Assembly (NCBI RefSeq): GCF_001984105.1
Contig: NZ_MTQM01000007.1
Coordinates: 1 to 64,000 of the forward strand
Direction of reading: 5' to 3'
From: Microbacterium sp. CSI-V
GTDB taxonomy: Bacteria; Actinomycetota; Actinomycetes; Actinomycetales; Microbacteriaceae
DNA length: 64,000 bases
In this document: piece by piece, positions 21,527 through 29,805 of the stretch
Position numbering within the stretch: the first letter of the stretch is position 1
Layout of the letters: the number at the start of each line of letters is the position of its first letter
Program-made: the position numbers and the translations under genes
Notes under the pieces: model-generated
What the model was told of the DNA's origin: nothing
The model's database searches: none
Seen by the model: only the letters and a program-made list of their open reading frames with translations

Positions 21527-21755
21527 GCGGGACTCCTCTTGTCTGCTGATGACGGCCGCCGCGATCCTGGCGGATCACGGGCGAAGAGGAGACGAACCAC
21601 CCGGCACGGTGCTCTCGGCACCGGCTTCTGCACCCAGGCGACTCCGTGCAAGACGAAGCGGAGTGCGGGAACCCGGTAGCCTGGAGCGGCAAGCGCGGGT
21701 GGGATGTGATCCTCTTTCGTACGGAGCAGAACGCTCCGAAGCCCGCCACAGTCTA
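21527..21755 (-). promoter_or_regulatory. infC promoter and structured 5-prime leader
   Basis: TAGACT (21750-21755, minus strand) is a strong -10 box; transcription would start near 21743 and give a leader of about 217 bases. It contains perfect hairpins such as CGGAGC-N5-GCTCCG and CGGTGC-N5-GCACCG. Long leaders of infC-rpmI-rplT mediate autoregulation in other bacteria; whether this one does is unknown. The divergent DUF1844 gene begins at 21770, so the two promoter zones overlap. Confidence 0.55.
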
Positions 21756-21769
21756 GCAGAGAGAACCAC

Positions 21770-22174
21770 GTGGACACGATTCCCCCCGACGACGCCCTTT
21801 CTTCACAGGATGCCGAGCGGCTCGCGCGGTGGGAGGAGCAGGAGCGCGTCTCCGCCTCCGCCTCCCGCGACATCGCCGACGTGCCCGCCGTCGAGGTCAT
21901 CACCACCACCGCCGTGCACCTCATGAGCGCCGCCGCGGTCAAGGTCGGACTCGCCGACGACCCGCAGCGGCAGACCGACCTCGACGAGGCTCGCAAGCTC
22001 ATCAACGCCCTCGCCGGGCTCATCACCGCCGGCGCCCCCGAGATCAGCGACATGCACGCGCGGTCGCTGCGCGACGGCCTCCGCTCGCTCCAGCTCGCCT
22101 TCCGCGAGGCCTCGGTCATCCCCGACCCGATCGGCAAGGGGCCGGGCGAGAAGTGGACGGGTCCCGTCACGTAG
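21770..22174 (+). CDS. DUF1844 family protein
   Basis: A 134-residue acidic soluble protein. The central part, VITTTAVHLMSAAAVKVGLA (about 43-62) followed by DLDEARKLINALAGL (about 70-84), is the DUF1844 pattern; function unknown. It starts with GTG, with AGAGAG about eight bases before it. It is divergent from infC, a conserved arrangement in Actinobacteria as I recall. Confidence 0.85.
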   Translation: MDTIPPDDALSSQDAERLARWEEQERVSASASRDIADVPAVEVITTTAVHLMSAAAVKVGLADDPQRQTDLDEARKLINALAGLITAGAPEISDMHARSLRDGLRSLQLAFREASVIPDPIGKGPGEKWTGPVT

Positions 22175-22207
22175 GTCGCTTGTTCTGGGGTACCGGGCTC
22201 CGGGATG

Positions 22208-22261
22208 CCGTCCTCTCGAGGCAAGAACAGGGCCCCTACCCCGATTGCCTAGAGAGGACGG
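22208..22261. repeat. inverted repeat between DUF1844 and the repeat cluster
   Basis: CCGTCCTCTCGAGGCA (22208-22223) and TGCCTAGAGAGGACGG (22246-22261) are reverse complements with one mismatch in 16, around a 22-base loop. It may terminate the DUF1844 transcript; no T run follows. Confidence 0.5.
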
Positions 22262-22280
22262 TATCCCTCCACCCTGTGCC

Positions 22281-22430
22281 GCAGGACGGCTCCTCCGTGA
22301 CACCCGCGGAGCGTGAAGCGGCGGGTCGAGGTGGCGGTGGGATGCCGGTGCGGGACAGCTCCTCCGTGACACCCGCGGAGCATGAAGCGGCGGGTCGGTG
22401 CAGGACGGCTCCTCCGTGACACCCGCGGGA
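22281..22430. repeat. three-copy intergenic repeat
   Basis: A unit of about 47 bases occurs at 22281-22328 and 22351-22397, and its first 30 bases again at 22400-22430. The core, CTCCTCCGTGACACCCGCGG, is identical in all three. Each full copy can fold through ACCCGC and GCGGGT. Copies 1 and 2 are separated by 22 bases. It fills the gap before the carboxy-terminal end of the glycosyltransferase gene. Confidence 0.75.
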
Positions 22431-22444
22431 GTGCGGATGCGGCG

Positions 22445-23731
22445 TCAGGGGACTCGAGTTTCGAGGAGATGCTGCGTGATCTCGGCGAGGGCGTCGTGGC
22501 GGGCGGCATCCACGGCGATCCGGCTCGCCGCCGCACGGTACGAGGGGTCGGCGAGGACGGCATCCACGGCTCGGGCGACCTCGTCGGGCTTCGGGCTCCC
22601 GGTGCGCAGATCCACGCCCGCGCCGGTCCAGGCGATTCGCGCACCGACCTCGGGCTTGTCCTCGGTGTCGCCGGCGGCGACGACCGGGACACCCGCCGCG
22701 AGAGCCGCCTGCACTCCCCCGAACCCCCCGTTCGTGACAAGGACGTCCGTGCGCGGGAGCAGTGCGTCGTACGGGAGGTAGCTCGCGGCTCGCGCGTTGG
22801 CCGGAAGGGGGCCCAGATCCTCGACGGCGCGTCCCCCCGCGCTGACGACGACGAGGACGGGACGGTCGCTCAGCGCCGCCAGGGTCGGACCGACGAGACG
22901 CCCGAAATCGTGGTTGTCGATCGTGCCCTGAGTGACATGGACGACCGCTTCCGCCGCGTCGAGATCGTCCCACCACGGCGGCAGGGCCACGTCGGAGGCC
23001 GCCTGCGGCAGCACGCCGACGAAGTGCGTGTTCGCCGCGAGATCGGGGCGCGGGTACTCCAGGCTCGCCGGCCCGGTCTGGAGGAAGCGGTCGAACCGCT
23101 CCGACAGATCCATGACGAATCCCCGGGGGCGCGTGCCGCAGGCCGCGAGCGCACGGACCGCCGCCCGTCGGGTGGACCCGAAGACGATACGACGGGCGAC
23201 CACACCCAGCGCCGCGTACCGGGCACGGTCGACCGCACCGCGCGCCGGGGGGAGGGCCATGCCGTACGGGCCCAGCACCCGCGACGACTGCGACAACGGG
23301 GTCACACCGAGGGCGAGCACCGGAGGTCGCTCGCCGGTCCGATCGAGGATCGGCAGGATGCCTCCGAACGCGCCGTCCACGAGGACGGTGTCGGGACGGA
23401 TGTCCTCGATCGCCGCCTCCACGGCCGCGTGCTGATCGGGGATCGTGTCGATGAAGATCGTCCGGATGTCGTATTGAGCCTGGCGGACGCCGGAGTACTT
23501 CGCCCTCTCCGGCAGGTACAGGTCGGGGCGGCGGTCGTCGTAGTCGGCCGCGCCGCGGAGCGGACGGAAGTCCGCGCCGACCGCTTCGACGCGCTCCCGG
23601 AATCGCGTGCCGGTGACCACCGTCACCGCGTGCCCCTCGCGCACGAGATGGCCGGCGACCTGGAGCATCGGTCCGACGTGGCCGTGGATCGGGTTCGACG
23701 CCAGAAGAACGGTCACCATGGTGGCATCCAT
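22445..23731 (-). CDS. UDP-glycosyltransferase, macrolide glycosyltransferase type (GT1)
   Basis: A 428-residue GT-B enzyme. The amino-terminal domain opens VLLASNPIHGHVGPMLQVAG (acceptor side), and the carboxy-terminal donor domain has VVHVTQGTID (about 289-298) and LVTNGGFGGVQAALAAGVPV (about 351-370), the nucleotide-sugar motif with Gly in place of the usual His. Enzymes of this type glycosylate macrolides, flavonoids or sterols and can give resistance. It starts at ATG 23731 or at the ATG four codons later. It is divergent from a TetR gene with an operator between them, so it is probably induced by its substrate. The acceptor is unknown. Confidence 0.85.
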   Translation of the reverse strand: MDATMVTVLLASNPIHGHVGPMLQVAGHLVREGHAVTVVTGTRFRERVEAVGADFRPLRGAADYDDRRPDLYLPERAKYSGVRQAQYDIRTIFIDTIPDQHAAVEAAIEDIRPDTVLVDGAFGGILPILDRTGERPPVLALGVTPLSQSSRVLGPYGMALPPARGAVDRARYAALGVVARRIVFGSTRRAAVRALAACGTRPRGFVMDLSERFDRFLQTGPASLEYPRPDLAANTHFVGVLPQAASDVALPPWWDDLDAAEAVVHVTQGTIDNHDFGRLVGPTLAALSDRPVLVVVSAGGRAVEDLGPLPANARAASYLPYDALLPRTDVLVTNGGFGGVQAALAAGVPVVAAGDTEDKPEVGARIAWTGAGVDLRTGSPKPDEVARAVDAVLADPSYRAAASRIAVDAARHDALAEITQHLLETRVP

Positions 23732-23734
23732 TTC

Positions 23735-23753
23735 GTTAGATTTGGTCTCTAAC
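23735..23753. promoter_or_regulatory. TetR operator candidate
   Basis: GTTAGA (23735-23740) and TCTAAC (23748-23753) form a perfect inverted repeat with a seven-base spacer. It fills the 39-base gap between the divergent glycosyltransferase and TetR genes and overlaps both presumed promoters. Confidence 0.6.
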
Positions 23754-23770
23754 CATAGTGGAAGGATGCC

Positions 23771-24415
23771 ATGTCCCCGCGGCCCTATTCGTCGCCCGCG
23801 CGGCAAGCGGACGCCCAGCGCACGCGGAACGCCATCCTCGACGCGACCGCCCGACTGCTCCCCCGGCGCGGCTACACCCGCACGACCATGAAGGACATCG
23901 CCGACGAGGCGGGGGTGTCGGTGCAGTCCGTGCATCTCGCGGGCACCAAGGCGGCGCTCCTCATCGCGGCCTACGAGCGCACCTTCGCCGGGGACGACGG
24001 TCCGCACAACCTGACCGAACGTCCGGCGATGATCGAGATCATGTCGCGTCCGGATGCGGACGACGCCATGGGCGGCTGGCTGGACTACGTCGCGCACGCC
24101 AACCGCGCGACCGCGGGACTCATCCGCGCGATGACCGTCGCCGCCGAGACCGACGACCTCGCTGCGGCATCCATCCGCGATCTGGGGACACGACGGCGCG
24201 CAGACCTCGGACGGGCGGCGGGATGGTTGATCGAACGGGGCCTCCTCGACCCGCGAGAGCGTGAACAGGCGACGGACGAGTTGAACCACCTCGTCGGACC
24301 CGAGACCTACGCGTTCTTCGTCACCACCTCCGGGTGGACCGACGCCCGCTACCGCGCCTGGCTCGACGCGGCGCTGCGCGGGCTGTTGGCGCGGTCGGGT
24401 CCCCGCCCCGTGTGA
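23771..24415 (+). CDS. TetR/AcrR family transcriptional regulator
   Basis: A 214-residue repressor. The helix-turn-helix spans about residues 17-60 (RNAILDATARLLPRRGYTRT, then IADEAGVSVQSVHLAGTKAA); the rest is a helical ligand domain. GGAAGG precedes the ATG by six bases. It is divergent from the glycosyltransferase, which it most likely controls together with itself through the inverted repeat between them. Ligand unknown. Confidence 0.88.
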   Translation: MSPRPYSSPARQADAQRTRNAILDATARLLPRRGYTRTTMKDIADEAGVSVQSVHLAGTKAALLIAAYERTFAGDDGPHNLTERPAMIEIMSRPDADDAMGGWLDYVAHANRATAGLIRAMTVAAETDDLAAASIRDLGTRRRADLGRAAGWLIERGLLDPREREQATDELNHLVGPETYAFFVTTSGWTDARYRAWLDAALRGLLARSGPRPV

Positions 24416-24430
24416 ACGTCCGCGCGCGCG

Positions 24431-25210
24431 TCAGACGTCGGTGCTGCGATGCAGTTTGACCGTCAGCGAGTCCACGAGGACCGCGACACGGTCGTCGGCG
24501 GCCCAGCGACGCGCGAGACGGGCGAGCACGGCATCCAACTCGTCCTGCTCCAGGCCCGACATCAGCTGGAGGTGGACCACCAGCTCCGGGCCCCGCAAGC
24601 GCCCCGTCGGGTCGCCCGGCTGCACCGCGAGATCGAGCACCGCGAGTTCGCCGGAGATGCTCTCCTGCAGCCCGGTGAAGACGGCGGGAGCGGTATGCGC
24701 CGGCTCCCACGACTCGCCCTGCGCGATGGCCCACACCGCGGGCCGGCGCAGCACGAATTCCGTGTCCGAGGCCGGATCGATCACGATGAGCTCCGTGTCC
24801 TCGGAGGCCGCGGCCAGGGCCGTGCGGCGACCGTCCGCGGGCACCGGGCGGGCCGTGGCATCCCATCGTTGCATCGCCTCGACCGAGCTGAACACCGGCA
24901 GGACCTTGCGCCCATCCGGGGCCGCGACCGTCACGATCGACAGCTCCTGCGTCTTGTCGACCTCGAGCCCGTGCGCGCCGATGCCGTGGTCGCCCTTCTC
25001 CGCCACCAGGGGGATGAGCAGCCGCGCCGTGCGGTAGGCCTCGACGACGGCACCGGCGTCGCCGCCACCCGCGGCGAACGCCTCCAGCGCGAGCAGAAGC
25101 GCGGGATCGGCGGAGCCGTCGTCCCCGGAATGCGGATTCGCCTCGAACCGTCGCCCCTCCCACGGGACGCCGGCCGAGTCGGCCCGGTGGTCGTCAGTGC
25201 CCGGCGACAT
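24431..25210 (-). CDS. SseB family protein
   Basis: A 259-residue soluble protein with the SseB amino-terminal domain pattern ([10 protein letters not shown], then [14 protein letters not shown]) seen in many actinobacterial proteins of unknown role. The ATG lies 17 bases inside the hisA end, so it is coupled to the histidine cluster. The carboxy-terminal half (about 170-255) may be an SseB C-terminal-like domain. No enzymatic residues are recognisable. Confidence 0.8.
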   Translation of the reverse strand: MSPGTDDHRADSAGVPWEGRRFEANPHSGDDGSADPALLLALEAFAAGGGDAGAVVEAYRTARLLIPLVAEKGDHGIGAHGLEVDKTQELSIVTVAAPDGRKVLPVFSSVEAMQRWDATARPVPADGRRTALAAASEDTELIVIDPASDTEFVLRRPAVWAIAQGESWEPAHTAPAVFTGLQESISGELAVLDLAVQPGDPTGRLRGPELVVHLQLMSGLEQDELDAVLARLARRWAADDRVAVLVDSLTVKLHRSTDV

Positions 25211-25940
25211 CCAGCGCCTCGGCCAGGGTGAACTGGCCCGCGTAGAGCGCCTTGCCCACGATCGCGCCCTCGACGCCCAGCGGCACCAGCTCCCGCAGGG
25301 CCGCGATGTCGTCCAGGCTCGACACGCCGCCGGACGCCACGACGGGCTTGGGCGTGCGCTGGGTCAGTTCGCGGAGCAGCTCGAGGTTCGGGCCGCGGAG
25401 CGTGCCGTCCTTCGTCACGTCGGTGACGACGTAGCGGCTGCAGCCGGCATCCTCGAGTCGCTCCAGGACCGTCCACAGGTCGCCGCCGTCACGCGTCCAG
25501 CCGCGGGCGGCGAGCGTCGTGCCGCGCACGTCGAGGCCCACGGCGATGGCCTCGCCGTAGCGGTTGATGACGTCGGCGGCCCACTCCGGGTTCTCCAGGG
25601 CGGCGGTGCCCAGGTTGATGCGGCTCGCGCCGCTCTCCAGAGCCGCCTCCAGCGACCGGTCGTCACGGATGCCACCGGACAGCTCGACCTGCACGCCCTT
25701 GACCTGCTTGATGACCTTGCGCATCACGGCGGTGTTGTTGCCGCGACCGAAGGCGGCATCCAGGTCGACCAGGTGGATCCAGGCCGCGCCCTGACGGGCG
25801 AAGTCCAGGGCGGCATCCACGGGATCGCCGTAGCTGGTCTCGGTGCCGGCCTCTCCCTGGGTCAGTCGGACGGCCTTTCCGTCGGCCACGTCGACCGCGG
25901 GGAGAAGGACAAGCTCGGGCGTGGACGCGAAATCGTTCAT
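25194..25940 (-). CDS. priA: PriA/HisA phosphoribosyl isomerase
   Basis: A 248-residue TIM barrel that isomerises ProFAR in histidine synthesis. It begins near [15 protein letters not shown] with the first catalytic aspartate, then [10 protein letters not shown] and [14 protein letters not shown] with the second. In Actinobacteria lacking trpF this enzyme (PriA) also serves tryptophan synthesis; the SGGIRDD and [10 protein letters not shown] segments match PriA rather than strict HisA. The dual role is by family. It follows hisH after 46 bases. Confidence 0.92.
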   Translation of the reverse strand: MNDFASTPELVLLPAVDVADGKAVRLTQGEAGTETSYGDPVDAALDFARQGAAWIHLVDLDAAFGRGNNTAVMRKVIKQVKGVQVELSGGIRDDRSLEAALESGASRINLGTAALENPEWAADVINRYGEAIAVGLDVRGTTLAARGWTRDGGDLWTVLERLEDAGCSRYVVTDVTKDGTLRGPNLELLRELTQRTPKPVVASGGVSSLDDIAALRELVPLGVEGAIVGKALYAGQFTLAEALDVAGH

Positions 25941-25986
25941 GGCTCCTCGTGCCGGCAGGCGCCTGTCGCCAGCCCCGGGCACGAGG

Positions 25987-26634
25987 TCACACAGTAGTCG
26001 CGCGCAGCCCGTCGATCCAATTCGCGAGCAGCCGGATGCCCGCCTCCCCCGACTTCTCGGGGTGGAACTGCGTCGCCGCGAGAGGACCGTTCTCGACGGC
26101 GGCCAGGAAGGGCTCGCCGTAGGTGCACCACGTGAGCACCGGCTCGGGGAACGGAGGGGTGACCTCGAGCGACCATTCCTGAGCGGCGTACGAGTGCACG
26201 AAGTAGAAGCGCTCATCGGCGATCCCGTCGAACAGACGCGAGCCCTGCCCGGCGGAGACGGTGTTCCATCCCATGTGCGGCAACACCGGAGCCGCGAGCT
26301 CCGAAACGGTGCCGGGCCACTCCCCGAGGCCCTCGGTGTCGGTGCCGCGCTCGATCCCGCGACCGAACATGACCTGCATGCCCACGCAGATCCCGAGCAC
26401 GGGACGTCCGCCGGCGAGGCGGCGATCGATGATCTCGCCCCCGCGGCTGGCGGTGAGGGCGTCCATCACGGCGCTGAAGGCCCCGACGCCGGGAACCAGC
26501 AGTCCGTCGGCGTCGAGAAGCAGCGCACGGTCGGAGGTGAGGCGCGCGTCCGCACCGGCCTCGATGAGAGCCTTGACCGCCGAGTGGACGTTGCCCGAAC
26601 CGTAATCGAGGACCGCGACGACGGGCTTGCTCAC
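25987..26634 (-). CDS. hisH: imidazole glycerol phosphate synthase subunit HisH
   Basis: Glutaminase subunit of IGP synthase, class I amidotransferase. The nucleophile is C83 in GICVGMQ, and the catalytic His and Glu are in QFHPEKSG (about 190-197). Length 215. It starts with GTG overlapping the hisB stop (GTGA). Its partner hisF is not in the window. Confidence 0.95.
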   Translation of the reverse strand: MSKPVVAVLDYGSGNVHSAVKALIEAGADARLTSDRALLLDADGLLVPGVGAFSAVMDALTASRGGEIIDRRLAGGRPVLGICVGMQVMFGRGIERGTDTEGLGEWPGTVSELAAPVLPHMGWNTVSAGQGSRLFDGIADERFYFVHSYAAQEWSLEVTPPFPEPVLTWCTYGEPFLAAVENGPLAATQFHPEKSGEAGIRLLANWIDGLRATTV

Positions 26635-27245
26635 AGGGCTCCCTTGGTGCTGGGGATGCCGTCGACGAGCGGGTCGAGCGCCTTCGCCTGGCGGAACGCG
26701 CGAGCCAGCGCCTTGTACTCGGCCTCGGCGATGTGGTGCGGATCGCGCCCGCCCTGCACGCGCACGTGCACGGTGAGTCCGGCGTGGATCGAGATCGCCT
26801 CGAACGAGTGACGCACGAGCGACCCGGTGAAGTGTCCCCCGATGAGGTGGTGCTCGAAGCCCGCGGGCTCGCCGGTGTGGACCAGGTACGGCCGGCCGCT
26901 GATGTCGACGACCGCCTGGGCGAGCGCCTCGTCGAGGGGAACGAGGGCGTCGCCGTACCGGGCGATGCCCGACTTGTCGCCCAGCGCCTGACGGATCGCC
27001 TGGCCGAGCACGATCGAGGTGTCTTCGACCGTGTGGTGCGCGTCGATGTGCGTGTCGCCCGTGGCCGTCACCCGAAGGTCGGTCAGCGAGTGCTTCGCGA
27101 AGGCCGTCAGCATGTGATCGAAGAACGGCACGCTCGTGGAGATCTCGCTCGCTCCGGTCCCGTCCAGGTCGAGGGACAGCTCCACCCGCGACTCGCTCGT
27201 CTCGCGGACGATCGTTGCGGTGCGAGGCGTGGCAGCGGCGGTCAT
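26631..27245 (-). CDS. hisB: imidazoleglycerol-phosphate dehydratase
   Basis: Mn-dependent dehydratase. Metal ligands are visible in [15 protein letters not shown] (about 60-74) and in the second half, [20 protein letters not shown] (about 39-46) is also conserved. Length 204 is the monofunctional form. The ATG overlaps the hisC stop (ATGA). Confidence 0.95.
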   Translation of the reverse strand: MTAAATPRTATIVRETSESRVELSLDLDGTGASEISTSVPFFDHMLTAFAKHSLTDLRVTATGDTHIDAHHTVEDTSIVLGQAIRQALGDKSGIARYGDALVPLDEALAQAVVDISGRPYLVHTGEPAGFEHHLIGGHFTGSLVRHSFEAISIHAGLTVHVRVQGGRDPHHIAEAEYKALARAFRQAKALDPLVDGIPSTKGAL

Positions 27246-28336
27246 GCTCGCGATCCTACCGACGCCAGTGCATCGAGGAACGCCGTCGTCTCGTCCGCCG
27301 TCCCCGCCGTGACGCGCAGGTGGTGGGCGATACCGACATCGCGGATGAGGACGCCGCGATCGTAGAGGGCCTGCCAGGTCGCTGCCGGATCGTCGACCCC
27401 GCCGAACAGCACGAAGTTCGTCCACGACTCGTGCGCGGTGTACCCCAGCGCCGCCACCGTGGCGGAGATCCGGTCGCGCTGGGCGACGATCTCATCCACC
27501 ATCGACAGCATCGTGTCGGCGTGCCCCAGGGCGGCGGTCGCCGCCGCCTGGGTCAGGGCGCTCAGGTGGTACGGCAGACGCACGAGACGGAGCGCGTCGA
27601 CGAGGGCGGGGTCGGCTGCGAGATACCCCACGCGGGCGCCGGCGAAGGCGAACGCCTTGCTCATCGTCCGCGACACCACCAGACGCGGGCGCCCCGGCAG
27701 CAGCGTCACCGCGGACGGCTCGTCGTGGGGAGCGAACTCCTGGTATGCCTCGTCGACGATCACGATGCCGTCAGTCACCGCGTACACGGCCTCGATGACG
27801 TCGAGGCTCAAAGGAGTGCCGGTGGGGTTGTTCGGGGCGCACAGGAACACGATGTCGGGGTTCTCGCGCACCACCTGCTCTGCGGCGAACGCGGCGCTCA
27901 GCGTGAAGTCGTGCTCGCGCTCCCCCGCGATCCATTCCGCGCCGGTGGCGCGCGTCAGGATCGGGTACATCGAGTAGGTGGGTGCGAAGCCCATCGCGCG
28001 GCGCCCCGGACCACCGAAGGCCTGCAGGACGTGCTGGAGCACCTCGTTCGACCCGTTCGCCGCCCAGATCTGCTCTCGGACGAGACCGTGGCCGAGATAG
28101 TCGGCGAAGGCCTCCCGAAGGCCGGTGAACTCGCGGTCCGGGTACCGGTTGACGTCGCGAAGGGCCCGGGCGACGGCGTCCAGGATGTCGTCCGCCACCT
28201 CGGACGGAACGGGGTGGGTGTTCTCGTTCACGTTGAGGGCGACGGGCAGGGCCGCCTGCGGCGCTCCGTAGGGAGTCATGCCCCGGAGGTCGTCGCGAAG
28301 AGGAAGGTCGTCGAGGCGCACGGTCACCTCACCCAT
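27242..28336 (-). CDS. hisC: histidinol-phosphate aminotransferase
   Basis: PLP-dependent class I/II aminotransferase. The PLP lysine is K227 in [18 protein letters not shown] (37-42) and APNNPTGT (167-174) are substrate and PLP motifs. Length 364. It is the first his gene here; hisD, often upstream in this group, is absent, and the LysM gene stops only 24 bases before it. A GTG four codons in is an alternative start. Confidence 0.95.
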   Translation of the reverse strand: MGEVTVRLDDLPLRDDLRGMTPYGAPQAALPVALNVNENTHPVPSEVADDILDAVARALRDVNRYPDREFTGLREAFADYLGHGLVREQIWAANGSNEVLQHVLQAFGGPGRRAMGFAPTYSMYPILTRATGAEWIAGEREHDFTLSAAFAAEQVVRENPDIVFLCAPNNPTGTPLSLDVIEAVYAVTDGIVIVDEAYQEFAPHDEPSAVTLLPGRPRLVVSRTMSKAFAFAGARVGYLAADPALVDALRLVRLPYHLSALTQAAATAALGHADTMLSMVDEIVAQRDRISATVAALGYTAHESWTNFVLFGGVDDPAATWQALYDRGVLIRDVGIAHHLRVTAGTADETTAFLDALASVGSRA

Positions 28337-28360
28337 GGTAGGCGGCGACGCGCCGGGTGA

Positions 28361-28711
28361 TCACCGCCCCGAGGCGTAGGCCGCGGGGATGGCGATGCGC
28401 TGGCCGGCGGTGACCGAACCGTTCTCGAGCGCGTTGAGGCGGGCGATCTCGGCGACGACGTCGCGCGGATCGGACGCGGGGGCGACGTCTTCGGCGATCG
28501 ACCACAGGGTCTCGCCGCTCATGACGGTGATCTCGGTGAAGGCGCCGGTGGGAGCGCCCGTCTCGTTCGAGGCGAGGGCCGCTCCGCCGCCGACGACGGC
28601 GATCGCGAGCGCGACGACCACGGGAAGCGCGGCCAGGAAGGCGAACACCCGGCGTCCGCGCGCGGTCAGACGCAGGCGGGTGGTGGGGGCGGTGACGGCG
28701 ATGCTGCTCAT
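28361..28711 (-). CDS. LysM protein divergent from lexA, candidate SOS division inhibitor
   Basis: A 116-residue single-pass membrane protein: a basic amino terminus, a membrane segment (about 23-47), then a LysM-like domain ([16 protein letters not shown], about 61-76, to about 112) that would sit outside on peptidoglycan. A LysM or membrane protein divergent from lexA is a known theme: YneA in Bacillus, Rv2719c in Mycobacterium and DivS in Corynebacterium delay division during DNA damage. A box close to TCGAA-N6-TTCGA lies upstream. GAGGAG precedes the ATG. The role is inferred from synteny and architecture; sequence identity to those proteins was not checked. Confidence 0.75.
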   Translation of the reverse strand: MSSIAVTAPTTRLRLTARGRRVFAFLAALPVVVALAIAVVGGGAALASNETGAPTGAFTEITVMSGETLWSIAEDVAPASDPRDVVAEIARLNALENGSVTAGQRIAIPAAYASGR

Positions 28712-28732
28712 GGTGTGCTCCTCGGTGGGGAG

Positions 28733-28777
28733 AGATTCGCACCCCACCCTCGGCCGGGAGGGCGGTGGTGCGAATCT
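28733..28777. repeat. inverted repeat in the LysM gene leader
   Basis: AGATTCGCACC (28733-28743) and GGTGCGAATCT (28767-28777) are exact reverse complements; the inner bases are also GC-rich and partly complementary. On the minus strand the stem would end about ten bases before the GAGGAG ribosome-binding site of the LysM gene, so it may affect translation. Confidence 0.55.
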
Positions 28778-28782
28778 GTATT

Positions 28783-28798
28783 CCGAATCTATCTTCGA
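28783..28798. promoter_or_regulatory. SOS (LexA) box candidate between lexA and the LysM gene
   Basis: On the minus strand this reads TCGAAGATAGATTCGG, which matches the actinobacterial LexA pattern TCGAA-N6-TTCGA at nine of ten fixed positions. It lies between the divergent genes and could control both. The same pattern, exact, lies upstream of recA. Confidence 0.65.
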
Positions 28799-28972
28799 TA
28801 CTGTGGAGGTGTCAACACCGGCGTTATCGGAGACCGATCGAACGCGACACGCGGGAAGCTCCGCCGCGATCGAGTGGTCCACCGGATACGGTTTCGACGA
28901 GGAGACCTCATCACGGACCTCCGACATTCGAATTTCCGCCGCATCGCAGGACGCGGCGCGAGGGGAGCACAC

Positions 28973-29662
28973 ATGACCGACGCGACGACCGCGGCCGGCC
29001 GCGAACGGCCGCAGACCCGGCGCCGGAAGAGCCTCAGCGACAAGCAGCTCGCCATCCTCGAGGTGATCCAGCGCTCGATCGCACGGCACGGCTATCCGCC
29101 GAGCATGCGCGAGATCGGCGACGCGGTGGGGCTCAAGTCGCTCTCGAGCGTCACCCACCAGCTGAACCAGCTCGAGCTCAGCGGGTACCTCCGCCGCGAC
29201 CCCGGCAAGACGCGGGCGATGGAGGTCCTGATCGACCTGCCCGGCACCGCCGCCGAGAATCCGGCCGACACCGCACCCGCCGTGGGCGACGCCGCCCTGG
29301 TCCCGCTCGTCGGCCGGATCGCCGCGGGAGTGCCGATCACCGCCGATCAGCAGGTCGAGGAAATCTTCCCCCTCCCCCGCCAGCTCGTCGGAAAGGGTGA
29401 ACTGTTCATGCTGAAGGTCTCGGGCGACTCGATGATCGACGCGGCGATCTGCGACGGCGACTGGGTGGTCGTGCGCACGCAGTCCACCGCCGAGAACGGC
29501 GAGATCGTGGCCGCCATGCTGGACGGCGAGGCGACGGTGAAGACGTTCCGCCGCCGGGACGGTCACACGTGGCTGCTCCCCCGCAACTCCGCGTTCGAGC
29601 CGATCCTGGGCGACGAAGCCGTCGTCCTCGGCCGGGTCGTCGCCGTGCTGCGGACGGTCTGA
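28973..29662 (+). CDS. lexA: LexA repressor
   Basis: SOS repressor. An amino-terminal winged helix (about 20-80; [20 protein letters not shown]) is joined to an S24 peptidase domain with the cleavage site A118-G119, the nucleophile S153 in GDSMIDAA and K190 in ATVKTF. Length 229. AGGGGAG precedes the ATG by six bases, which is why I did not extend it upstream. RecA filaments trigger its self-cleavage. The leader is about 170 bases if the promoter overlaps the SOS box. Confidence 0.97.
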   Translation: MTDATTAAGRERPQTRRRKSLSDKQLAILEVIQRSIARHGYPPSMREIGDAVGLKSLSSVTHQLNQLELSGYLRRDPGKTRAMEVLIDLPGTAAENPADTAPAVGDAALVPLVGRIAAGVPITADQQVEEIFPLPRQLVGKGELFMLKVSGDSMIDAAICDGDWVVVRTQSTAENGEIVAAMLDGEATVKTFRRRDGHTWLLPRNSAFEPILGDEAVVLGRVVAVLRTV

Positions 29663-29679
29663 CGCCGGCTCTGCTCCTC

Positions 29680-29721
29680 CGGAGGCCGGATGACCATCTC
29701 GCGGTGGGCATCCGGCCTCCG
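29680..29721 (+). terminator. lexA terminator
   Basis: CGGAGGCCGGATG (29680-29692) and CATCCGGCCTCCG (29709-29721) are perfect 13-base arms 17 bases after the lexA stop. TCGTTCC follows, only a weak T run. Confidence 0.65.
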
Positions 29722-29805
29722 TCGTTCCACGCTCTCTCCACAGCCGCATGATCGCCCGCGCCGGACGCCCCTAACATGACAGGACACATCGAGAGAGCGA
29801 GTCCC

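Noticed and set aside
22281-22430. CRISPR array
   Set aside because: Only three copies, uneven spacing, long units with one truncated, and no cas genes.
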